Of a stretch of DNA of 64,000 bases, positions 27,794 through 36,178 are shown piece by piece; the first letter of the stretch is position 1; each line of letters starts with the position of its first letter. The notes beneath the pieces were generated by a model. The model was not told the DNA's origin. It did not search any database and saw only the letters and a program-made list of their open reading frames with translations. The stretch is from Persicitalea sp963716085 (GTDB lineage: Bacteria; Bacteroidota; Bacteroidia; Cytophagales; Spirosomataceae): positions 3,720,001 to 3,784,000 of the forward strand of contig OY970288.1 of NCBI GenBank assembly GCA_963716085.1, written 5' to 3'. A program made the translations under genes and the position numbers.

Positions 27794-30515
27794 TCACCCT
27801 TTGTCCACCACCAAATTCATCGACTCCTGCTCGTTTTCCTGTTGGAAGGTGGCGGCGGACTTGGCTTTGATTTGGGAGGTTTTCAGGATGATCTCGGCGA
27901 TCAGGCCCGTCCAGCCGGTTTGGTGCTCGGCACCACAGCCCCGACCGTTGTCGCCGTGGAAATATTCGTAGAATAAAATATTGTCCTGAAAATGCGGATC
28001 GTTCTGCATCTTTTCGTTGTCGCCGAACACGGCGCGGCGACCGTTTTCGTCTTTCTTGAAAATATTGATCAGGCGGTCGCCCAGCGCTACGGCCACCTCG
28101 TCGATCTTTACCAGATTCCCCGAGTTGGTGGGATATTCCACCTCGTAGTCGTCGCCGTAGTAGGCATGAAACTTGGCCAACGAGTCGAAAATCAGGTAGT
28201 TCAGCGGGAACCAGATCGGGCCGCGCCAGTTGGAGTTGCCGCCCATGATGTTGGTCAATGCCTCGGCGGGCGTGTAGCCTACTTGCAGCACCTCGCCGTT
28301 GATATAGAACTTATAGGGATTCTCCTCGTGGTACTTCGACATGGCCCGAATGCCATACTCCGACAGAAACTCCTGAGAATCCAGCATCCGTTTCAGAATC
28401 ATTTTCATCCGGTGGCCGCGCAGGATGGCCAGCAGCCGGTTCTCGCCTTTGCCCGACTCGAACCAGCGCGAAATCAACCGCGCCAGATCGGGACGGTTGG
28501 CCAGCACCCACTCCACGCGCCGCTTGAAGACGGGCATCTTCTCCAGCATCTGCGGATCCAGAATCTCGACCGCAAACAACGGAATAAGCCCCACGATGGA
28601 GCGGACTTTCAACAGTATGCTTTGCCCGTTGGGGATATGGATGACATCGTAGTAAAACTGATCCTCCTCGTCCCACAGCTTGATCGTGGACTGCTTGTCA
28701 CCCATTGCCTCCATCGCCCCGGCGATGTAGAGGAAATGCTCAAAAAACTTAGAAGCCATATCCTGGTAAACAGGCTGTTTCAGCGAAATCTCAACCGAAA
28801 TCCTGAGCATATTCAGCGTGTACATCGCCATCCAGCCCGTAGCGTCGGCCTGTTCCAGCTTGCCGCCGAAGGGCATGGGCGTGGAGCGGTCGAAGACGCC
28901 GATGTTGTCCAGCCCCAGGAAGCCCCCGCTGAAAATGTTGTTTCCCGTGTCGTCCTTCTGATTGACCCACCAGGTGAAGTTGAGGAGCAATTTGTGGAAT
29001 ATTTTTTCCAAAAATGCGATGTCTCCCACCCCATCGTTCTGCTCGCGGTCGATCTCGTAAACCTTCCAGGTGGCCCAGGCGTGGACAGGCGGGTTGACAT
29101 CCGAGAAATTCCACTCGTAGGCGGGAATCTGTCCGTTGGGGTGCATGTAGTACTCGCGCAGCAGGATTTCCAATTGTCGTTTGGCAAAATCGGCGTCGAG
29201 CCGGGCCAGCGGAATACAATGAAAAGCCGAATCCCAGGCCGCGAACCAGGGGTACTCCCACTTGTCGGGCATCGAGATTATATTGGCGGAATACAGGTGT
29301 TTCCAGCCCGAGTTGCGTCCCCACTTGCGGGCGGGTGCGGGGCTGGGGTGCGCCGGGTCGCCTTTTAGCCATTCATAGACATTGTAGTAGTAAAACTGCT
29401 TGTTCCACATCATGCCGGCATAGGCCTGCCGCTGAATGGAAAGCAATTCTTTGTCCTTCACATCGCGCTGAATTTCGCTGTAAAACTCATCGGACTCCCG
29501 AATTCGCTTGTCGAACATATCGTCGAACCCCCCGAAGGGTTCCGAAATGGTGTGGTTCACGAACCTCATTCTGAACGTAACGCTCCCTCCGGCCTTCACG
29601 ATGCGCGAGAATTTGCCCGAAGCCTTGGTACCGATCTGATTCGGGTTCACCGTCTTGGACTTGCGTCCACTGACCACAAAATCGTTGATCCCATCCTTGG
29701 GGTAGGCCGAGGCATTGGGCGTGCCGTACAGTTTCTTGAAATTCGTTTCATTCTCGCAAAACAGAATCTCGTCCGGGTTATCCAGATAGTAGTTGAACTT
29801 GCCGTGCTTGCGGTGGTTCACCTCGATAATGCGGTTGGCCATCCCGTTCATCATGGGCTTGTAGTCGAAGTCGGGATAGCCCCACGACCAGGTGTTGCGG
29901 AAAGCGATGGTCGGGAGGGCCGTGATTGGGGCGTCCTTGGCTCCCCGGTTGTGGACCGTCACGCGCATCATGATGTCCTCCTCGTCGGCCTTGGCGTACT
30001 CGATGTAGATATCGAAGTACTCGTCGTTATCAAAAACCCCCGTGTCGCTGATCTCGTATTCGAGTTCGGTCTTGCCGCGGCGGGCGTTTTCCTGCCGGAT
30101 TTTCTCGTAAGGGAAAAGATTCTGCGGGTACTTGTACAGCATCTTCATGTACGAATGCGTGGGCGTGCTATCGAGGTAATAGTACAGATCCTTGACATCC
30201 TCGCCGTGGTTGGCTTCGGAGTTGGTCAGGCCGAACATCCGCTCTTTGAGCAGCTTATCCTTATGATTCCAAAAAGCGAAAGACAGACAAATGTGCTGCT
30301 TGCTATCGGAAAAGCCGCCAATGCCTTCCTCGCCCCAGCGGTACGCTTTGGAGCGGGCCATTTCGTGGGTGATGTAATTCCAGGCGTCGCCGGTTCGGCT
30401 GTAAGTCTTCCCGCACCGTGCCCCATTGCCGCTCGGTGAGATAGGGGCCCCATTTCTTCCAGCCTTTGTTTTCTTTTTGGAGGGTAAGTCTTACTTTTTC
30501 TGCGCTATTGGCCAT
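27794..30515 (-). pseudogene. GH63-like glucosidase (MGH1-like domain) with a one-base frameshift
   Basis: The main frame (27794-30361) encodes 855 residues of the mannosyl-oligosaccharide-glucosidase-like family: GLTNSEANHGEDVK, DSTPTHSYMKMLYKYPQ, WEYPWFAAWDSAFHC, NWRGPIWFPLNYL and EHQTGWTGL, an (alpha/alpha)6 glycoside hydrolase. Its true N-terminus lies upstream in another frame: from ATG 30515, 38 residues ending RQWGTVRED read correctly, then the frame is lost. Removing one T at 30403-30404 joins them through a sensible YSRTGDAWNYITHE, giving 906 residues. Start is 9 bp after ddl. No signal peptide, so it would be cytosolic. Whether the frameshift is real or a sequence error cannot be told here. 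Confidence 0.88.
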
Positions 30516-30524
30516 TCTGCTATT

Positions 30525-32264
30525 TTATAATTCAATCTTAATCCATTCCTCAATTCCGCCCAATTCGGCGAGTGAAGTTGCCTTACTGATTTGCAAATCT
30601 ACGTCACCCGCGTAGAATTCTGCCAAAGACTTGCCTTCCTGCGACGCTCGCGCCAGCACCGGATCGCGTTCCTGGCGACACGCCCGCAGAATATCTTCGA
30701 CGTATTCTTTAAACATCAACTGCACGGGCAGGTGGTAATATTCCTGCTCGCCCACCTTCAACACCGGGACAGCCCGGTACTTTCCCGCCGCATTAATCAG
30801 GCCGAACTCGCGCTGGGCGGCGGCGTACTGGGAGTCGTCGGTACCAAACAAGATGCCTTTGCGCGGCAAATCGGCTGCCACATTGGCCCTGACTCCTGCA
30901 TCCAGCTCCGCCAGCAAAGCCCGCAGTTGCCACACTTCCTTGCCCGTACGGATACGTTCCCTGATGGATTGACGAATAAAATACGTCAGCGATTGCGTCA
31001 CGTTCAGGCCGACTTCGGCCATTTGCTTGAAAATGAGCGAGGTCGGTGACATCCCGGGAATGGTATTCGGGTCGTGCAGCAGAATATCGCCCTCGGGCGT
31101 AAGAAAGCCGTCGATGCGGGCGCAGACGTCGATCCCCAGACGTCCGAAAACCAGGGCGATCATGTCGCGGATTTCCTGGTTTTTCTCGAAGGTGGTATCC
31201 ACCGGGATACGCTTGCGGGTAGCACCGGGTTTGTATTTTGAATTAAAATCAAACACGCCCTCCACTACCTTGATGACCTCCGTCGGTGGCAAGGCGAAGG
31301 GCGTGCCGTCGGCTAATTGAATGCAGCCGCAGGAAAATTCCTGCCCGCGTACGAAAGTTTCCAGCAGCACCTGGTCTTCGGCATTACTGCTGGAAAGCGT
31401 TATCTGTTGATTGTTTTGGGTAAATGCCTGATCGAGAAAGTCAATCAGTGCATCGGGATGATAGAGGGTTTGATTTTGGGCTACTACCGGAAAACCAATG
31501 CCCTCGTCAAAATTCGCGACGCGCTGCGCCCAGCCCTTTTTGTCGGTTTCTGAAAGTTTTTTCCAATCATCTTTCCCTATCTCTATTTGAAAAAAGCATT
31601 GGTCGATGGCTTTGACGAATTCCTCAAAATCATCTTTTTGGACGATAGCCACGCCAATGGAAGATCCCTGATGCGGGGCCTTGACCACAATCGGCAGACC
31701 CAGTTCCTGTTTTATCTTTTCAAAAATCGCCGCTCTATCTTTCGTCTGCCAATCTTCGTGGCGCAGGACATCCGTCTTCTTTTCCTGCCCGTTGGCCAGA
31801 GCGATCATCTCGTTTTGCAGGATTTTGTCGATTCCCACCGCCGAACCCATCAGTCCGGGGCCGCTGAACGGAATGCGGTACCATTCGAGCAATCCCTGAA
31901 TCGCACCATCCTCACAGTCGGGGCCGTGCATGGCCAGGAAGGCAAAGTCGAAGTGTCGCGAGAAATCCTTCGGTTCGATCAGTTCCCCGATCTCGGCGGC
32001 GACGGCCTGCGTGGCAAGTTCGGGGAAGGATTCGGCGTAGAGTCGGTAGCCGTTCGCGCTTTGATTTTGGGCGGGATAAAAATCCCGAATTTCCTTTTTA
32101 TACAAAACCCCCGGCTCCACCTTGATAAAGCGACCAAAACTATCCACGAAAACGGGAATCGCTTCAAAAAGCCGTTTATCGAGATGCTCATAGGCAGTTT
32201 TACCCCCGGCAAAAGAAATCTCACGCTCGCGGGAAGGCCCGCCGAAAAAAATACCAACCTTCAT
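30525..32264 (-). CDS. ddl: D-alanine-D-alanine ligase family protein, extended
   Basis: 579 residues, cytosolic ATP-grasp ligase; standard Ddl enzymes have 300-370. The N-terminal FFGGPSREREISFAGGKTAYE, the AMHGPDCEDGAIQGLLE segment, SGPGLMGSAVGIDK, the ATP-grasp VVKAPHQGSSIGV and EFSCG, and metal-binding DVCARIDGFLTPEG and HDPNTIPGMSPTS are all present, so activity towards D-Ala-D-Ala (peptidoglycan precursor) is plausible. Extra length comes from an insertion (about 215-300) and a C-terminal extension of about 140 residues (LLAELDAGVRAN onward) of unknown role. It lies just upstream of the glucosidase in one operon. A different amino-acid or peptide substrate is possible. Confidence 0.85.
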   Translation of the reverse strand: MKVGIFFGGPSREREISFAGGKTAYEHLDKRLFEAIPVFVDSFGRFIKVEPGVLYKKEIRDFYPAQNQSANGYRLYAESFPELATQAVAAEIGELIEPKDFSRHFDFAFLAMHGPDCEDGAIQGLLEWYRIPFSGPGLMGSAVGIDKILQNEMIALANGQEKKTDVLRHEDWQTKDRAAIFEKIKQELGLPIVVKAPHQGSSIGVAIVQKDDFEEFVKAIDQCFFQIEIGKDDWKKLSETDKKGWAQRVANFDEGIGFPVVAQNQTLYHPDALIDFLDQAFTQNNQQITLSSSNAEDQVLLETFVRGQEFSCGCIQLADGTPFALPPTEVIKVVEGVFDFNSKYKPGATRKRIPVDTTFEKNQEIRDMIALVFGRLGIDVCARIDGFLTPEGDILLHDPNTIPGMSPTSLIFKQMAEVGLNVTQSLTYFIRQSIRERIRTGKEVWQLRALLAELDAGVRANVAADLPRKGILFGTDDSQYAAAQREFGLINAAGKYRAVPVLKVGEQEYYHLPVQLMFKEYVEDILRACRQERDPVLARASQEGKSLAEFYAGDVDLQISKATSLAELGGIEEWIKIEL

Positions 32265-32265
32265 T

Positions 32266-32293
32266 TAGTGGACAGTGGATAGTGGACAGTGGA
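32266..32293. repeat. GTGGACAGTGGAT tandem repeat before ddl
   Basis: Two 14-base copies of a GTGGACAGTGGATA unit, starting just before the ddl start codon. Confidence 0.7.
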
Positions 32294-32355
32294 TCGTGCC
32301 TGTTCGTGCGTGTGACCGCTTACGGGTAGGTCTCCAATCTGCCGGAAGGAATAAA

Positions 32356-32392
32356 AACAAAAAACACGACCGCAAGATAAGGGTCGTGTTTT
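32356..32392 (-). terminator. Terminator of the mrp-nifU operon
   Basis: An 11-bp perfect stem (32361-32371 with 32382-32392) is followed on the minus strand by T-rich sequence (TTTTTTGTTTTT). It lies about 110 bp past the NifU-like stop. Confidence 0.8.
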
Positions 32393-32504
32393 GAATTAAA
32401 TAGGGATGTAGTGGATTTACCGCAGATTTGAGAATGTGCGAATTGTCGCGCGGCACGGGCCCGCGCGGCGCACCGACACCGCTGAAAAGTTATCAGATTC
32501 TTTC

Positions 32505-32771
32505 TCAGGAAGCCAGCGCCGGAACATTAATCGCCTCGACGCGCTGCACGTGGGGAACGGCCTTGCGGATGGCTTCTTCCAGACCGGCGCGGAAGGTCAT
32601 GGCATTCATGGGGCACGTTTGGCAGGAACCAAGCAATTCAAGACGTACAACGAGGTCGTCGGTTACTTCGGAAAGCATCACATCGCCACCGTCCGCTTTC
32701 AAATAAGGGCGAACCGAGTCGAGCGCGCCCTCGATTAAGCCTTCGAGTTTTGTCTTTTCTTCTGCGACCAT
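32505..32771 (-). CDS. NifU-like Fe-S scaffold protein
   Basis: 88 residues corresponding to the C-terminal NifU domain alone (Nfu type): LEGLIEGALDSVRPYLKADGG, VMLSEV, and the cluster motif GSCQTCPMN (Cys50, Cys53). It should bind a 4Fe-4S cluster as a dimer and pass it to target enzymes in the cytosol. ATG 32771 is chosen because homology begins at MVAEEK. Only 57 bp follow the Mrp gene, and the terminator lies after this gene, so the two are an Fe-S assembly operon. Confidence 0.93.
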   Translation of the reverse strand: MVAEEKTKLEGLIEGALDSVRPYLKADGGDVMLSEVTDDLVVRLELLGSCQTCPMNAMTFRAGLEEAIRKAVPHVQRVEAINVPALAS

Positions 32772-32828
32772 AATATCAAAATATGCGCTAAAATGCACTC
32801 TTTTATCGGAAAATCAAATTCCTGATCC

Positions 32829-33935
32829 CTATAACCGCATCTCGACGACTTTGGTTTTGTCCTCCCTGGCATTGCGGATCGCGACCTGCTGCGCCAGCGC
32901 TTCGGCGGCTTCGCGGAAGGCATCCGTCGCGGGGGATTCGGCCATCATCACCGCCGGACGACCCTCATCGCCCGCCTCGCGGACACTTTGTACCAAGGGA
33001 ATCTGGCCCAGAAACGGCACTTCGTAGCGCTCCGCCAGTTTCTGGCCCCCACCTTCCCCAAAAATATAGTACTTATTATCGGGCAATTCGGCCGGCGTAA
33101 AGTACGCCATGTTTTCGATCACGCCCAGCACGGGCACGTTGATTTGCGGCTGCCGGAACATGGACAGACCCTTGTTGGCGTCGGCAATGGCGACTTTCTG
33201 CGGCGTGGTCACGATTACCGCCCCCGTGACGGGTACCGTCTGTACCAGCGTGAGGTGGATGTCGCTGGTACCCGGCGGCAGGTCGATTAGCAGATAATCC
33301 AGATCCCCCCAATCGGTGTCGCCAAAAAACTGCTTCAGCGCCTGACTTGCCATCGGGCCGCGCCATACCACCGCGCTGTCGGGCGGCGTAAGGAAGCCGA
33401 TGGAAATCAGCTTGATGCCGTACTGCCGAATGGGGTTGATGTAGTTCTTGCCGTCTTTGGGCGTGATGGTCGGCTGCATTTCCTCGGCTCCGAACATGAC
33501 GGGAATCGACGGGCCATAAATATCGGCGTCGATGATGCCCACCTTCGCCCCCGAGCGGTGCAGCGCCATCGCCAGGTTGGCCGTGACGGTGGACTTGCCC
33601 ACGCCGCCCTTACCCGAGGCAATAGCGATGACGTTCTTCACGCCCGGAATCACGGCCGCCCCGTTGCGCGTCGAAGTCACGTCGGCAGTCAAATTGACCG
33701 TCACGTCGATGTCGGAAGAAAAGTGCGCATGAATCGCCGCCACGCAGCGGGACTTGATCAATTCCTTCAACGGACAGGCCGGGGTCGTCAGCACCACGGT
33801 GAAGGTCACCTGATTGACGCCCACCTCTATGTCCCGCACCATACCGAGCGTCACCAGATCTTTCTTCAAATCCGGCTCCTCGACGGTGCTGAGGGCTTGT
33901 AGTACTTTTTCCTTGTTAATGGTGAATTCTCCCAT
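32829..33935 (-). CDS. mrp: Mrp/NBP35-type Fe-S cluster carrier ATPase
   Basis: 368 residues. An N-terminal MIP18/DUF59 domain (about 5-85) has EEPDLKKDLVTLGMV and TPACPLKELI. The P-loop ATPase has Walker A GKGGVGKS at 108-115, then IDADIYGPSIPVMFG, SIGFLTPPDSAVVWRGPMAS and LLIDLPPGTSDIHLTL. The CxxC that bridges the cluster in Escherichia coli Mrp is absent; the region reads ENMAYFTPAELPDNKYYIFG, as I recall for Bacteroidota homologues. It should carry Fe-S clusters between scaffold and apoproteins. A nearly ten-copy octamer array lies just before its start codon. Confidence 0.92.
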   Translation of the reverse strand: MGEFTINKEKVLQALSTVEEPDLKKDLVTLGMVRDIEVGVNQVTFTVVLTTPACPLKELIKSRCVAAIHAHFSSDIDVTVNLTADVTSTRNGAAVIPGVKNVIAIASGKGGVGKSTVTANLAMALHRSGAKVGIIDADIYGPSIPVMFGAEEMQPTITPKDGKNYINPIRQYGIKLISIGFLTPPDSAVVWRGPMASQALKQFFGDTDWGDLDYLLIDLPPGTSDIHLTLVQTVPVTGAVIVTTPQKVAIADANKGLSMFRQPQINVPVLGVIENMAYFTPAELPDNKYYIFGEGGGQKLAERYEVPFLGQIPLVQSVREAGDEGRPAVMMAESPATDAFREAAEALAQQVAIRNAREDKTKVVEMRL

Positions 33936-33950
33936 TCCTTTTGTTTAAAA

Positions 33951-34028
33951 TTTAGGCGTTTAGGCGTTTAGGCGTTTAGGCGTTTAGGCGTTTAGGCGTT
34001 TAGGCGTTTAGGCGTTTAGGCGTTTAGG
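33951..34028. repeat. Octamer array TTTAGGCG, about 9.75 copies
   Basis: 78 bases of perfect TTTAGGCG tandem repeat, ending 15 bases before the mrp start codon on the mRNA side. It lies in the mrp leader, between that gene and the dnaJ stop. Perfect repeats this long are prone to slippage. Confidence 0.97.
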
Positions 34029-34094
34029 AAAAAAGTGTCTCTCGATCATATGACTACTCAACTAAACCCCTAAACATCTCCACAACTAAACATT

Positions 34095-35255
34095 TCAATG
34101 AAAAAAGTCCTTCATTTTATCGAAAAACCCTTTCTCGTTTTTGCCGGGTTTTGGTTGGAAATTGGGTGAGTCGCGGAGTCCTTCGAGGGCGCTGCGCTCT
34201 TCGGCCGATAGCTGTTGCGGCGTCCAGACATTGATATGGACGAGTTGATCGCCGCGTCCGTAGCCATTGATGTCTTTGATTCCCTTGCCTTTCAGGCGCA
34301 GGATTTTGCCCGCTTGGGTGCCGGGGTCGATGGTGATGCGGGCCTTGCCGTCGATGGTCGGGATTTCGGTGGACTGCCCCAACGCGGCATCTATGAAGCT
34401 CAGGTGCATGTCGAAAACCACGTTGTTGCCATCGCGCTTAAGATTCTCGTTTTCTTCCTCCTCGATTACGATCAGCAGGTCGCCCGCCACTCCACCGCGC
34501 TGCGGGACGTTGCCCTTACCCGACATGGACAGTTGCATGCCGTCGCCCACGCCACCCGGAATGTTGAGCGTGATGAGGTCGTCCTGCATCAGGCGACCTT
34601 CCCCCGCGCAAACTTCGCAGCGCTCGATAACTGTCTTGCCCTCGCCCTGGCAGGTGGGACAAGTGCTGCTCGATACCATTTGGCCGAGCATCGTATTGAC
34701 GACCTTGCGAACCTGACCGTTGCCCTGGCAAGTGGTGCAGGTTTCGAGCGCAGTGCCGTTTTTGGCCCCGTTGCCGCCGCAGGTATCGCAGGCCACGTGC
34801 CGCTTTACCTTGATTTTCTTTTCAGCCCCATTGGCTACCTCGTTCAGATCGAGCTTCAGCTTGATGCGGAGGTCGGAGCCGCGCCGTTGCCGACCACCGC
34901 CACCGAACATATCGCCGAACGGACTGCCGCCGCCCCGCGCGCCCCCCGCCCCGAAAATATCACCAAACTGAGAGAAAATATCCTCCATGGTAAAGCCACC
35001 GCCGAACCCTCCGGCACCGGCTGAACTACCCACGCCACGATGCCCGAAGCGGTCGTACTGCGCGCGCTTGGTTTCGTCGCTTAACACGCTGTACGCCTCA
35101 GCGGCTTCCTTGAACTTATCCTCGGCGGTAGGGTCGTCAGGATTTTTATCCGGGTGAAACTTAATCGCCAGCTTCCGGTAAGATTTCTTGATAACCTCTA
35201 CCTCAGCCTTACGGTCTACACCCAATATTTCGTAATAATCTCTTTTGCTTGACAT
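34095..35255 (-). CDS. dnaJ: Chaperone DnaJ
   Basis: 386 residues, type I Hsp40 co-chaperone that stimulates DnaK ATPase in the cytosol. It has a J domain with HPD at 34-36 (IKFHPDKNPDD), a Gly/Phe-rich region (GAGGFGGGFT onward), four zinc motifs CDTCGGNG, CTTCQGNG, CPTCQGEG and CEVCAGEG, and the C-terminal substrate domain ending in the conserved RSALEGLRDSPNFQP. ATG 35255 is the family start (MSSKRDYYEILGV). It lies 54 bp after grpE and forms the usual grpE-dnaJ unit. I saw no HrcA/CIRCE-type inverted repeat upstream. Confidence 0.97.
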   Translation of the reverse strand: MSSKRDYYEILGVDRKAEVEVIKKSYRKLAIKFHPDKNPDDPTAEDKFKEAAEAYSVLSDETKRAQYDRFGHRGVGSSAGAGGFGGGFTMEDIFSQFGDIFGAGGARGGGSPFGDMFGGGGRQRRGSDLRIKLKLDLNEVANGAEKKIKVKRHVACDTCGGNGAKNGTALETCTTCQGNGQVRKVVNTMLGQMVSSSTCPTCQGEGKTVIERCEVCAGEGRLMQDDLITLNIPGGVGDGMQLSMSGKGNVPQRGGVAGDLLIVIEEEENENLKRDGNNVVFDMHLSFIDAALGQSTEIPTIDGKARITIDPGTQAGKILRLKGKGIKDINGYGRGDQLVHINVWTPQQLSAEERSALEGLRDSPNFQPKPGKNEKGFFDKMKDFFH

Positions 35256-35309
35256 GAATATCTTGTATGTATCTTCTCCTGTTCTCAACTATCCGGGCGA
35301 TCCCGAAAA

Positions 35310-35915
35310 CTAAACCCCTACCACGACTTTCGCGTAGCGGATCACTTTGTCGTTCAGGAAATAGCCTTTCTCGACCTCGTCCACCACTTTACCCTTCTGC
35401 TCGGGTGCGGGAAATTGCGCTATAGACTCGTGTATTTCGGCATCGAAGGGTTCACCTACCGTTTTCATCGGTTTTAACCCCTTTGACTCCAGGGTTTTGT
35501 AAAGCTTGGTATAGATCAGATCGACCCCTTCCTTCAAGGCCTTCACCTCGGTAGTGGCGTCAAAAGATTTGATGGCCCGCTCGAAGTCGTCCACGACGGG
35601 CAGTATGTTCTTGATGGTGTCGGCGTTGGCCGTACCGATGAGTTCCAGCCGTTCCTTGGCCGTGCGGCGGCGGAAGTTCTCAAAGTCGGCGTAAAGGCGT
35701 AGGTACTTGTCTTTCATCTCGGCCAGTTCCAGCTTTGCTTTTTCCTCGGGCGTCATCTCGAAGGCCTCCGCGTCGACTACCTCGTTCTCGGCACTCTCCG
35801 TTTCGGATGTAAGTTTATCAGCCTCGACGCTGTCCTTTATTTCCTTCTCAACTTTGTCAGAAAAGCCCAGCGGCTCCTGCGACATATCTTCCAGGTGTTC
35901 GTTATTTTCTGCCAT
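35310..35915 (-). CDS. grpE: Nucleotide exchange factor GrpE
   Basis: 201 residues. Acidic N-terminal tail, long helix (EKAKLELAEMKDKYLRLYADFENFRRRTAKER), then VVDDFERAIK, VDLIYTKLYKTLESKGLKPM and the C-terminal beta domain (FDAEIHESIAQFPA, KGYFLNDKVIRYAKVVV). GrpE releases ADP from DnaK. ATG 35915 is chosen; the 18 residues upstream in the longer ORF are hydrophobic and non-homologous. First gene of the grpE-dnaJ operon. Confidence 0.95.
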   Translation of the reverse strand: MAENNEHLEDMSQEPLGFSDKVEKEIKDSVEADKLTSETESAENEVVDAEAFEMTPEEKAKLELAEMKDKYLRLYADFENFRRRTAKERLELIGTANADTIKNILPVVDDFERAIKSFDATTEVKALKEGVDLIYTKLYKTLESKGLKPMKTVGEPFDAEIHESIAQFPAPEQKGKVVDEVEKGYFLNDKVIRYAKVVVGV

Positions 35916-36150
35916 TACTAAACGTGTGGTTTTAATGTTGACTAAAAATTCTGCGAGGCTGTTTTCCATGAGAAGCTTTCACAAAATTTTAATAACCAAT
36001 AAATTATGGGGTTATCGTTAGAATCAATTTCGGTGCAGCCTTACAAGTTAAAATAAACCTGCCAAGTAAGTCGGGCTGACAGAATGACACTTGGGGCGCG
36101 ATTGAGTGGTGGCCTGCTTAGGATTCGAATCGCAGGATAGGACAGGAGAA

Positions 36151-36178
36151 CGCCTACACGCCTACACGCCTACACGCC
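36151..36178. repeat. Octamer repeat CGCCTACA, 3.5 copies, at the end of the kinase gene
   Basis: Three and a half copies of CGCCTACA. The stop codon of the histidine kinase gene (36162-36164) lies inside this array, so its last residues come from repeat sequence. Confidence 0.9.

Noticed and set aside
27992..29368. 458-codon plus-strand frame opposite the glucosidase
   Set aside because: Shadow of a well-supported gene; no motif or plausible start.
33951..34028. CRISPR array
   Set aside because: The repeat unit is eight bases with no spacers; it is a microsatellite-type array and no cas gene is present.
35916..36161. Gene or CIRCE element upstream of grpE
   Set aside because: No CIRCE-like inverted repeat was seen, and no reading frame there looks like protein.
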